From: Gammaproteobacteria bacterium | Lineage (GTDB): Bacteria > Pseudomonadota > Gammaproteobacteria > Steroidobacterales > Steroidobacteraceae | Reading direction: 5' to 3' | DNA length: 50,424 nucleotides | Assembly (NCBI GenBank): GCA_028293745.1 | Contig: JAQGOF010000048.1 | Span: 1 to 50,424 of the forward strand | Shown: piece after piece, positions 43,155 to 50,424 of the stretch | How positions within the stretch are numbered: the stretch's first letter is position 1 | Layout: the number at the start of each line of letters is the position of its first letter | Notes under the pieces: generated by a model | The model's database searches: none | What the model was told of the DNA's origin: nothing | What the model saw: only the letters and a program-made list of their open reading frames with translations | Translations under genes and position numbers: made by a program

Positions 43155-44798
43155 ATGGGGGACTCAGCGGGCGGCGGCAGCCGCGAGCGCGTGCAAGTCA
43201 CGGTGCGCGCAGCAGTTTTTCAACTGCTGCGCGACTTCGGCCTGACTACGGTATTCGGCAACCCGGGGTCCACGGAACTGCCGATGTTCAGAGGATTCCC
43301 CGCCGATTTCCGTTATGTGTTGGGTCTGCAGGAGTCCGTTTCCGCGGCTTGCGCCGACGGCTACGCGCAGGCCACGCGCAACGCTGCCCTGGTCAATCTG
43401 CACTCCGCTGTCGGTGTCGGGCATGCCCTGGGCAACCTGTTTACCGCCTGGCGCAACCAGACACCGTTGGTTGTTGTCGCCGGTCAGCAGGCGCGTTCCA
43501 TCCTGCCGTTCGAGCCGTTTCTGTACGCAAGCCAGGCTGCGGAGTTTCCCAAGCCCTACGTCAAATGGAGCTGCGAGCCCGCACGGGCCGAGGATGTCCC
43601 TCCAGCCATCGCGCGGGCCTATTACGTTGCAATGCAACCTCCGCGCGGCCCGACCTTCGTCTCGGTACCCGTAGACGATTGGGATCGGCTGTGCGAGCCC
43701 GTTGCCTCGCGCGCCGTCAGCCGGATTGTTTTGGGAGATCCCGATCTCCTGGCTCGTGCCGCGCGGGCCCTGCGGACAGCGCTGCGGCCGGCCATCGTTG
43801 TCGGCGCAGCGGTCGCTCGCGACGGGGCCTGGGAAGAAGCGCTCGAGCTGGCGGAGCTGAATCAGGCTCCGGTGTGGGTCAGTCCGATGTCAGGCCGCAA
43901 CAGCTTTCCGGAGAAGCACCCCCTGTTTGCGGGTTTCTTACCGGCCGATCGCGGCAAGATCGTCGAAAGGTTGACGGGCAGCGACCTTGTACTGGTGCTC
44001 GGCGCCCCCGCATTCACCTACCACGTGGAGGGTTTCGGTCCGCACATCCCGCCTGACGCCGAGCTCATCCAACTCACCGACGACCCCTCCATGGCCGCCT
44101 GGACGCCCGTCGGAATGTCGATCGTAACTAATCTGAGGCACGGCATTCGGGCACTTCTGGCGGAACCGCCACCCGGCGAGCGTGCCCCGCCCGGTCCGTT
44201 TCCCAGCGCGCCCCGGCTCGACGGCTCGCGCCTGACTGACGGCTATCTGCTGCAACAGATCGCGAGTTTGCGGCCGTCAGGCAGCGTGATTGTCGAGGAG
44301 GCACCCAGCAGCCGCGGTCCCATGCACGACTACCTGCCCATCGTGGAGCCGGATGGGTTTTACACCTGCGCGAGCGGCGGACTGGGACATGGACTGCCTG
44401 CTGCGGTGGGTGTCGCACTCGCCCGGCCCGACCGCAAGGTGATTGCGATCCTGGGCGATGGATCGAGCATGTATTCCATCCAGGGCTTATGGTCCGCCGC
44501 GCAACTGAAGTTGCCCATCGCATTCATCATCATCCGCAACGGCCGGTACGCGGCGCTGCATGAATTCGGCCAGCACTTCCGGCTCGACCAACTCCCGGGC
44601 ACCGAGCTGCCCCAGATCGATTTTTGCGGGCTCGCGCGCGCCCAGGGCGTGTCCGCCTCCCGAGTGACCAGCGCCGGCGAGCTCGACGCCGCACTGATCC
44701 ACGCCATGCAGTCCTCCGAGCCTGTGCTCGTCGAAGTCGTCACGCAGAACGCCGACACGTCCAACTCCGGAGAGCCAACATGTGGACCACAGCTCTAA
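43155..44798 (+). CDS. mdlC: Benzoylformate decarboxylase (ThDP enzyme)
   Basis: The 547-residue enzyme belongs to the thiamin-diphosphate decarboxylases and matches Pseudomonas putida benzoylformate decarboxylase. The four catalytic residues are kept with near-constant offset: Ser39, Glu60, His83 and His290 here for Ser26, Glu47, His70 and His281 there. The ThDP/Mg motif is GDGSSMYSIQGLWSAAQ. The enzyme converts an aromatic 2-oxo acid to the aldehyde and CO2; the natural substrate here may be benzoylformate or a substituted form. There is no signal peptide. The ATG at 43155 is preceded by GAGGGGG. Its 3' end overlaps the start of the next gene by nineteen bases, so it is coupled to a TonB receptor. 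The mandelate dehydrogenase and benzaldehyde dehydrogenase of the classic pathway are not in the window. Confidence 0.9.
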   Translation: MGDSAGGGSRERVQVTVRAAVFQLLRDFGLTTVFGNPGSTELPMFRGFPADFRYVLGLQESVSAACADGYAQATRNAALVNLHSAVGVGHALGNLFTAWRNQTPLVVVAGQQARSILPFEPFLYASQAAEFPKPYVKWSCEPARAEDVPPAIARAYYVAMQPPRGPTFVSVPVDDWDRLCEPVASRAVSRIVLGDPDLLARAARALRTALRPAIVVGAAVARDGAWEEALELAELNQAPVWVSPMSGRNSFPEKHPLFAGFLPADRGKIVERLTGSDLVLVLGAPAFTYHVEGFGPHIPPDAELIQLTDDPSMAAWTPVGMSIVTNLRHGIRALLAEPPPGERAPPGPFPSAPRLDGSRLTDGYLLQQIASLRPSGSVIVEEAPSSRGPMHDYLPIVEPDGFYTCASGGLGHGLPAAVGVALARPDRKVIAILGDGSSMYSIQGLWSAAQLKLPIAFIIIRNGRYAALHEFGQHFRLDQLPGTELPQIDFCGLARAQGVSASRVTSAGELDAALIHAMQSSEPVLVEVVTQNADTSNSGEPTCGPQL

Positions 44799-47284
44799 CT
44801 CGTGGACTTGCAATGTCGGTCGCGGGGGCCGCGCTGGCCGGGGGCGCCATCGGGCAACAGGCCGGGAATGCCGCGAGTCGCGGTGAGTCCGAACTGGCGG
44901 AAGTCATCGTCACGGCGCAGAAACGCGCGGAAAGTCTGCAGAACGTTCCCATCACGATGCAGGCGTATACGGCTGAGCAGCTACAGGCAGCCGGGATATC
45001 ACAGGTAACCGACATCACCCAGCTTGCGCCCAATCTCAACGTCGTCGTCCAGAATTCGCTCAGCCAGCACATCGTGATTCGAGGGGTGGGAACCAACGAG
45101 TTCTTTGGCAACGCGCCTTCGTCCGTTGGGACGTACATGGACGAAGTTACGATGAACTCGTCCTACATGAGCACGCTGGGATTGTTTGATATGGAGCGGA
45201 TCGAGATTCTGCGCGGTCCGCAAAACAGCCTGTTCGGACGAAACACCACGGGCGGCGCCGTCAACTACATCACCCGGATGCCCAAGGTTGGCGCGGACAG
45301 TATCGAAGGATTCGGGCTTCTGACGTACGGGCGTCACGATCTCGCCGAAGTCGAGACTGGCATCTCCATACCGTTGGGATCGACGGTCGCGCTGCGCCTC
45401 GCCGGCGTCTATCACACCCGCAACGGCATCTGGAATAACCTGGACACCGGGGATCACAGCTACGGCAACGAAACCCGTTACTCCGAACGCGCAACACTGG
45501 TTTGGGAGCCCTCGGAATCGACCCGCCTGACTGCGAGCATCCATTCCGCACGCTTCGACGGGCAGGCGCAGCCGCAAAAAATGGCCGGTGCGTACCTGAA
45601 CAATCCGCCGCTGCGCGCCAACGACCTGGCGCCATTCGCCGGCAACATCGACTGGAAGGGTGGCAATCTCAACACTGTCGGCAATGTCCAGACCGTCAAT
45701 GTCGAGGGCTTCGATCGGTTCACGCGCGGCTGGCAGGACGTGTGGGTTGGAGGGTCTCAAGTCAACAACCTTTATGTAGATGGCGGTTATGTCAAGGTCA
45801 CTCACGACTTCGGGCAGGCGACCCTGACCTCGATATCCTCGTTCGACAAGACTCATGGACTTTACGAGGAAGACAATACTGGCGATGGAAATGTCTCTGG
45901 TGCGGGTACGCCTGGCGTGACTCACGACGTTCTCATCATCGATATGGATCAGCGATATGAGCAGTACACACAGGAGCTGCGCCTCGCATCAAACGACGAC
46001 AAGGCGCGCCTCAGGTGGATCACGGGTGTTTACTATCTTCATGAGAACTCGCTGTTGGGGCAGGACATCCGTTTCGGCGCCAACGGATTTCCAGGAGCCC
46101 ATCCGTCAGCCGTCGGAATAACTCCGCCCGCGCTCTTCGACGTCATCCCCAATCCCTACGGCAACACCGTGTCGTTCAGCATCGCGGATCTCAAGGACCG
46201 AAGCGCCTCGATCTACGGTCAGAGCGACTTCCGCTTCACGCCCCAGATAACCGGCACCCTTGGACTGCGCTACACCCATGATCAGAAATCGAACCCAGCG
46301 TACTACGCGGGCGCGTTCGTCAAGCCGCCAGGCTGGAATCCGGCGCAATACATAGACCAGTCCGCCATCCGGCGCTACGCGGCTGGCCTCGGTAACTGCG
46401 TTCCCAAGACAGATCCTGCCTATATGCCGTTTCGACATTGCGCAGATAACAACACGTCGCGGCCGGATATCAATAACGGCGAAGCCGGGGGCAAGGTCGG
46501 CCTTCAGTATCGCCCGTCAGAGGCCGTGATGGTGTATGGCAGCTACTCACGGGGCTTCAAGTCGGGGCGCTTCGACATGGAATTCCTGCATACCGATGAC
46601 ACGCCGTTTCCACAAAGGCCGCTCAAACCGGAAATCCTGGATGTCTTCGAGCTGGGATTCAAATCGACGTTGCTCGACAAGTCACTGGTGTTGAACGGCG
46701 CCATCTTCTATAACATCTGGAAGAACCAGCAGGTCTTCAACGTCGGGGTTGGCGGTCCGGAGTTCAACAACCTGCCCGAGTCCCGCCTCAAGGGTGCGGA
46801 ACTGGAGGCGAACTGGGTTCCCGCACAGCACTGGCTCGTCAACGGCAGCCTAGGCCTGCTCAACACGCGGATTACCAATGTGTCCGGCATCGACTTCGAC
46901 CTGCACCAGGGCGATTTTCAGAAAGGCCATGAGTTGCCTCTGGCGCCCAAGGTAACCGCCAATGCGGGGCTCGGCCGCACCTTCAATGTCGGTGGAGGTG
47001 TGCTGGGCTTGCACACCGACTTGCGTTACCAGGGCCGGTCCAAGGTCAAGTACAGCCCGCAGGTGCCTATCGACGAATACGACCCCCGGTTTGAGCTCAA
47101 CGCGCGGGGTACATATGCCTTTGGGGCGCAGCAGCAGTATGAAGTCGCCGTGTTTGGCGACAACCTGACCAGTGCCAAGTATTGCGTGGAGATCCAGGAC
47201 CTGCGGGGAGTGTCGGGCTCGTTCTATTGCGTACCGAATGACGGCGAGCCGCGCTGGGGTGTGCAGGCTCGAATGAATTTCTAA
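44780..47284 (+). CDS. TonB-dependent receptor coupled to the decarboxylase gene
   Basis: The 834-residue receptor has a signal-like N-terminus (residues 1-32, up to AIGQQAGNAAS), the typical LAEVIVTAQKRAESLQNVPI opening, a plug with GVGTNEFFGNAPSSVG, MERIEILRGPQNSLFGRNTTGGAVNY, and a beta-barrel ending in RWGVQARMNF. This matches the catabolic receptor type that is abundant in sphingomonads and Steroidobacter-like organisms. Such receptors take up organic molecules, and linkage to benzoylformate decarboxylase suggests an aromatic acid or its precursor as cargo. The ATG at 44780 with GGAGAG upstream lies within the last codons of the decarboxylase gene. A much longer in-frame reading frame upstream is antagonised by the decarboxylase frame. 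Confidence 0.93.
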   Translation: MWTTALTRGLAMSVAGAALAGGAIGQQAGNAASRGESELAEVIVTAQKRAESLQNVPITMQAYTAEQLQAAGISQVTDITQLAPNLNVVVQNSLSQHIVIRGVGTNEFFGNAPSSVGTYMDEVTMNSSYMSTLGLFDMERIEILRGPQNSLFGRNTTGGAVNYITRMPKVGADSIEGFGLLTYGRHDLAEVETGISIPLGSTVALRLAGVYHTRNGIWNNLDTGDHSYGNETRYSERATLVWEPSESTRLTASIHSARFDGQAQPQKMAGAYLNNPPLRANDLAPFAGNIDWKGGNLNTVGNVQTVNVEGFDRFTRGWQDVWVGGSQVNNLYVDGGYVKVTHDFGQATLTSISSFDKTHGLYEEDNTGDGNVSGAGTPGVTHDVLIIDMDQRYEQYTQELRLASNDDKARLRWITGVYYLHENSLLGQDIRFGANGFPGAHPSAVGITPPALFDVIPNPYGNTVSFSIADLKDRSASIYGQSDFRFTPQITGTLGLRYTHDQKSNPAYYAGAFVKPPGWNPAQYIDQSAIRRYAAGLGNCVPKTDPAYMPFRHCADNNTSRPDINNGEAGGKVGLQYRPSEAVMVYGSYSRGFKSGRFDMEFLHTDDTPFPQRPLKPEILDVFELGFKSTLLDKSLVLNGAIFYNIWKNQQVFNVGVGGPEFNNLPESRLKGAELEANWVPAQHWLVNGSLGLLNTRITNVSGIDFDLHQGDFQKGHELPLAPKVTANAGLGRTFNVGGGVLGLHTDLRYQGRSKVKYSPQVPIDEYDPRFELNARGTYAFGAQQQYEVAVFGDNLTSAKYCVEIQDLRGVSGSFYCVPNDGEPRWGVQARMNF

Positions 47285-47297
47285 GGGAGGTGCTGCG

Positions 47298-49562
47298 ATG
47301 TCGTACAGGAACGGATACGTGCTGGCGGCCGGCTGGCTGCTCACGGTGTGGTCCCTGCCGTCCTTCGCGCAGATCGAACAGATCACGGTTACCGCCAGGC
47401 GGGTGCGTGAAAATCAGCAGGACACTCCGATCTCCGTCACTACCGTGACCCCCGAATCCCTCGAGCACAAGCAGATATTCCGGACGGATGACCTCGACCA
47501 GACGACACCCAACATGGTGTTCGACAGCAGCGCGCGGCTTGCAGGCAACAACTCGGGCATCGTGATCACGATTCGCGGCATCGGCCAGACCGATCCCACG
47601 CCTGATGTTGATCCAGGAGTGGGCCTCTACATAGATGATGTGTACATGGGGCACGGAGTTGGCGGCTTGCTCGACTTTCGCGACATCGAATCGGTGCAGG
47701 TGCTTCGCGGGCCGCAGGGCGCGCTGTTCGGCCGCAATACCATCGGCGGTGCGGTGTTGATCAGTACACGTGATCCGGGCAAGGAGTTCGGCGTCAACGT
47801 CAAAGGAACCCTGGGGTCCGGCAAGCTGCGCGATGGGTTCATCGGTGCCGACGTGCCGATCAGCGATACGCTGGGCGCGCGCATCACCTTCGGGAAGCGC
47901 AAGCAGGATGGCTACATTGCCTATCCCGCGCTGAATACCGAGGTCGGCGATACAAACACGTACACAGCGACCGGCAAGTTGAGATGGACTCCAGGTGAGC
48001 ACATTGACGTGAGGCTGGCCCTCGACTTTTCTACTGCCGACGAGAGAGGTCCGGCTTTGACGAACGTCGCCCTGAACCCGGCGAGCGCCTTTCCCCGCAC
48101 GGTGAGTTACGCGGCGGGTTGTCCGGGGATGCTGCCCCCACCGAACCCGAACGCGCCCTCTCCAAGCAATGTGCCCCTGATCGATGATCCACGCTGCGCG
48201 AACAACTTCCGCCTGGGCGGTCCCTATGTCAACAATGGAACCTTTCCCGTAAAGAGCTACCTGCGCAACCGCGGCGCCTCACTGACCGCGCGCTATGATC
48301 TGACAGATGCACTCGCAGTGAAATCGATCAGCTCCTATCGCGCCATAGACTGGATTGGCAGCCGCGACGCAGACGGCACTGCGTTTCCCATCCTGGCCAC
48401 CGAGTACGACACCTCCGGGAGCCAGTGGAGCCAGGAACTACAGCTGCTGTACAACTCCACCCGTCTGACAGCGGTGGGTGGTGTGTACTACTTCCGCGAG
48501 CGTTCGGATGATCACCTGGTCGTCTCGTTCACGCCTCCGGGGACGGCTCCCAGCGGCACTCGAAACTGCGACTGCAACCTCGTCAAGAATCATAGCTGGG
48601 CCGTCTTCACCAACTGGATCTACAAGGTGACCGATGCGTGGAGCATCGACCTGGGAGAGCGATACACGTCGGATACGAAGGGCTCCTTGCCGAACGAATA
48701 CGACTTCAGGACGCCCGACGTAAAGTGGTTGCCGGTCGTGCTGTACGAGCAGACCTTCACGAAACCGACGTTCTCGGGCAGTACGTCATACCGTTGGACG
48801 CGGGACATCATGACGTACTTCAGCTACTCGCAGGGCTTTAAGGGAGGAGGGTGGAACAGCCATTTCAACCGGCCCATTCAGCCGACCGACCCGCATCTGT
48901 TCAGGGAGGAGACCGCCAACAGCTTCGAGCTTGGAGTCAAGACAGACCTGTTCGACCGGCATTTGCGCGTGAACGGTGCCGTCTTCACCACTGCTTATCA
49001 CAACATGCAGTTCACGTACCGCATCGGCGTCGCGCCGTTCCTGTTCAACACCGGGAAAGCGACGATCAATGGTGGGGAGCTGGAGCTTACCTGGGTACCG
49101 ACTGACGCGTGGTTGATCGAAGCAGGTGTCGGCACCCTGCACGGTAAGATTGACAGGGTAGACCCACTGGTCAACGCCGTGACCGCCGTGAGTACCCAGA
49201 ATCGGCTGCCATTCACGCCCGACTGGCAGGCAAACGCGGGAGTCTCCTACCAGGTGCACGCTGCAAATGTACTGCTGACACCCAGGGTCGATGTGTTCTA
49301 TCAGACGCGCACCTATTTTGATGAGGGCAACACTCCGCAAATCGCTCAATTGGATCCCATCGTTCTGCTGGGGGCTTCAGTCGCCTTCGAGGTTCCGCAG
49401 AAAAACTGGCGGGTCCTAGCCGGTGGCCGCAACCTTACCGACAAGAAACATTCGCAGGGTGGCAATCCGTCATACACCACGTCCAGCGGCTACGCCGAAG
49501 CGTCGTATGTCCGCGGTCGTGAATACTATGTGTCGTTTGTGTATGACCTGCACGGCCACTAG
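47298..49562 (+). CDS. Second TonB-dependent receptor in the aromatic locus
   Basis: This 754-residue receptor has a signal peptide (cleavage near SFAQ, about residue 25), the box-like IEQITVTARRVRENQQDTPI, plug motifs IRGIGQTDPTPDVDPGVGLY and VQVLRGPQGALFGRNTIGGAV, and a barrel ending in VRGREYYVSFVYDLHGH. It is only distantly similar to the preceding receptor (different plug inserts, shorter barrel loops), so it is probably not a recent duplicate. The start is the ATG at 47298, with a strong AAGGGAGGTG ribosome site, thirteen bases after the previous stop. Two receptors in series in one operon suggest uptake of two forms of a compound, or that one serves a precursor. Confidence 0.93.
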   Translation: MSYRNGYVLAAGWLLTVWSLPSFAQIEQITVTARRVRENQQDTPISVTTVTPESLEHKQIFRTDDLDQTTPNMVFDSSARLAGNNSGIVITIRGIGQTDPTPDVDPGVGLYIDDVYMGHGVGGLLDFRDIESVQVLRGPQGALFGRNTIGGAVLISTRDPGKEFGVNVKGTLGSGKLRDGFIGADVPISDTLGARITFGKRKQDGYIAYPALNTEVGDTNTYTATGKLRWTPGEHIDVRLALDFSTADERGPALTNVALNPASAFPRTVSYAAGCPGMLPPPNPNAPSPSNVPLIDDPRCANNFRLGGPYVNNGTFPVKSYLRNRGASLTARYDLTDALAVKSISSYRAIDWIGSRDADGTAFPILATEYDTSGSQWSQELQLLYNSTRLTAVGGVYYFRERSDDHLVVSFTPPGTAPSGTRNCDCNLVKNHSWAVFTNWIYKVTDAWSIDLGERYTSDTKGSLPNEYDFRTPDVKWLPVVLYEQTFTKPTFSGSTSYRWTRDIMTYFSYSQGFKGGGWNSHFNRPIQPTDPHLFREETANSFELGVKTDLFDRHLRVNGAVFTTAYHNMQFTYRIGVAPFLFNTGKATINGGELELTWVPTDAWLIEAGVGTLHGKIDRVDPLVNAVTAVSTQNRLPFTPDWQANAGVSYQVHAANVLLTPRVDVFYQTRTYFDEGNTPQIAQLDPIVLLGASVAFEVPQKNWRVLAGGRNLTDKKHSQGGNPSYTTSSGYAEASYVRGREYYVSFVYDLHGH

Positions 49563-49580
49563 GACGCACAGGCGGGGACT

Positions 49581-49604
49581 ACACCCGAGGGCCACACACC
49601 CGAG
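49581..49604. repeat. Direct repeat ahead of the FadR-type gene
   Basis: ACACCCGAG occurs at 49581-49589 and 49596-49604, fifteen bases apart start to start. It overlaps a six-base hairpin, CCGAGC-N7-GCTCGG (49600-49618), which may act as terminator of the receptor operon. Confidence 0.4.
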
Positions 49605-49632
49605 CCGCCGTAGCTCGGCCGGCCAGGCATCC

Positions 49633-49640
49633 GTGTACAC
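49633..49640. promoter_or_regulatory. GTGTACAC palindrome at the FadR-type promoter
   Basis: An eight-base palindrome GTGTACAC overlaps a -10-like TACACT (49637-49642) just eight bases before the ATG at 49650. GntR/FadR proteins often bind short palindromes at their own promoter, so autoregulation is likely. The -10 so close to the ATG again implies a nearly leaderless message. Confidence 0.4.
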
Positions 49641-49649
49641 TAGGGCGCC

Positions 49650-50423
49650 ATGCCGACCCCTGCCGCCAATAGCCCGCGCCTTTACCAGCAGATAGCAGCG
49701 ACCATAGAACGAGCGATCGCGGAAGGGCGATATCAACCCGGCCAGCGTCTGGCCTCGGAGCGGGATCTGGCCGAGGAATTGGGCGTCAGCCGCCCCACAT
49801 TGCGACGTGCCGTGATTGCCCTCGAGATGCGAGGCCTGCTGGAGTCGCGCCAGGGATCAGGTGTCTATGTCCGCAGGACGACCGTTGCGACGTCTTTGCC
49901 AACGCGGGATCTCGACATAGGAGCCTTCGATCAGGCGGAGGCCCGCAGGCTGTTTGAAGGTGAGGTTGCGGCGCTGGCGGCCACCTTGATCACGGATGAG
50001 GAGCTGGCCTATCTGGAATCGCTGGTCGTGGAAATGAACAACGAGAACGCGACCAAGGAACAAAGCGAGCTGGCTGACCGCCAGTTCCACACCACCATCG
50101 CGCGTGCCACCCGTAATAGCGCCGTCGTACGCGTCGTCGAGAACACCTGGGACCTGCGTTACAAGTCGCCTCTGTGCATGCAGTTGTTGGAAAGGGCGCG
50201 CGACGTCCGCCGGCGGCCTTTGAATGATGAGCATCAGGACATCGTCGAGAGCCTGCGAACGCGCGATCCGAAGGCGGCGCGGGCCGCGATGCAGGCACAC
50301 CTGGGAGGTTTGATCGAAAACCTGCTGCTCACGGCCGAGTTGCAGGAAATGGAGCAGACCCGTGCCCGCCTCGCTGCCAAGCGCGAGCAGATCGAACGTC
50401 GCGCGGCCAGCGCGAATACCTGA
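49650..50423 (+). CDS. GntR/FadR-family transcriptional regulator
   Basis: The 257-residue regulator has a GntR winged helix at about residues 10-76 (RLYQQIAATIERAIAEG, SERDLAEELGVSRPTLRRAV, ESRQGSGVYVR) and a C-terminal FCD domain with the metal-binding pattern Asp and His in ADRQFH, His in NDEHQDIV and His in MQAHLGG. A basic helix ends the protein. FCD regulators sense organic acids and repress catabolic operons. The place after two receptor genes suggests control of the aromatic locus, or of genes beyond the window. The gene is complete, ending one base before the window edge. Confidence 0.93.
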   Translation: MPTPAANSPRLYQQIAATIERAIAEGRYQPGQRLASERDLAEELGVSRPTLRRAVIALEMRGLLESRQGSGVYVRRTTVATSLPTRDLDIGAFDQAEARRLFEGEVAALAATLITDEELAYLESLVVEMNNENATKEQSELADRQFHTTIARATRNSAVVRVVENTWDLRYKSPLCMQLLERARDVRRRPLNDEHQDIVESLRTRDPKAARAAMQAHLGGLIENLLLTAELQEMEQTRARLAAKREQIERRAASANT

Positions 50424-50424
50424 C

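Noticed and set aside
44624..44779. Possible N-terminal extension of the TonB receptor inside the decarboxylase gene
   Set aside because: The extension is Arg-rich out-of-frame decarboxylase sequence; the ATG at 44780 gives a proper export signal.
1..50424. Search for CRISPR arrays, tRNAs, rRNAs, transposases and phage genes
   Set aside because: No repeat-spacer pattern, cloverleaf or recognisable mobile gene was seen by eye in the window; a covariance-model search would settle small RNAs.

Overview
The window reads as a piece of chromosome from a high-GC, Gram-negative, heterotrophic proteobacterium. Three TonB-dependent receptors, a lipoprotein, an MMPL/RND exporter and an HpnB-like hopanoid glycosyltransferase all point to an outer-membrane organism. 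The mix of receptors, eukaryotic-type kinase and kinase-associated ECF sigma factors suggests a gammaproteobacterium of the Steroidobacter/Nevskiales/Xanthomonadales type; that placement is inference from gene content. Coding density is very high, and no gap between genes exceeds about 200 bases. I saw no rRNA, tRNA, CRISPR array, insertion sequence or prophage gene.

Layout. (1) 1-8173: a glucan locus. A BglX-like GH3 beta-glucosidase (cut by the window edge) diverges from a tightly overlapping four-gene operon: a GH144-type beta-1,2-glucanase, a GH15 glucoamylase-like enzyme, an SbmA/YddA-type ABC transporter with an atypical ATPase, and a secreted CocE/S15-fold protein whose three catalytic positions all look substituted. 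None of the three glycosidases has a visible signal peptide. (2) 8170-10926: a regulator and beta-propeller operon divergent from a DUF899 thioredoxin-like gene, with a dyad between them. (3) 11126-18435: an XRE/MmyB regulator, a membrane-anchored MutS-family ATPase overlapping a GtrA-PMT fusion, a DUF4136 lipoprotein, a duplicated DUF6328 membrane protein and an SDR. (4) 18443-25886: HpnB, then ECF sigma - TonB receptor - Ser/Thr kinase - small unknown protein - second ECF sigma. Both sigmas lack the acidic residues of region 2.2 and carry Thr pairs there, so this looks like a kinase-gated transcription module. It is the most interesting part of the window. (5) 26015-34972: an orphan AbiEi/DUF6088-like protein, a PRC-barrel protein, a HAD hydrolase, an MscS-type channel, an MMPL-MFS pair, an orphan PhnD-like binding protein and a TPR protein. 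(6) 34975-42096: acyl-CoA dehydrogenase divergent from a desaturase/PhnD-like/hydrolase operon, with three 11-bp iterons between them, then a YkvA-like protein, a PNPOx-like flavoprotein, a D-threonine aldolase/D-serine dehydratase-like enzyme and DinB. (7) 42133-50423: LysR regulator, benzoylformate decarboxylase with its full catalytic set, two TonB receptors and a FadR-type regulator, probably an aromatic 2-oxo-acid uptake and catabolic locus. A perfect LysR-style dyad lies between the regulator and the decarboxylase.

Several convergent gene ends carry strong hairpins without a T-tract (10990-11018, 16498-16518, 26928-26956), which probably act as two-way transcription barriers.
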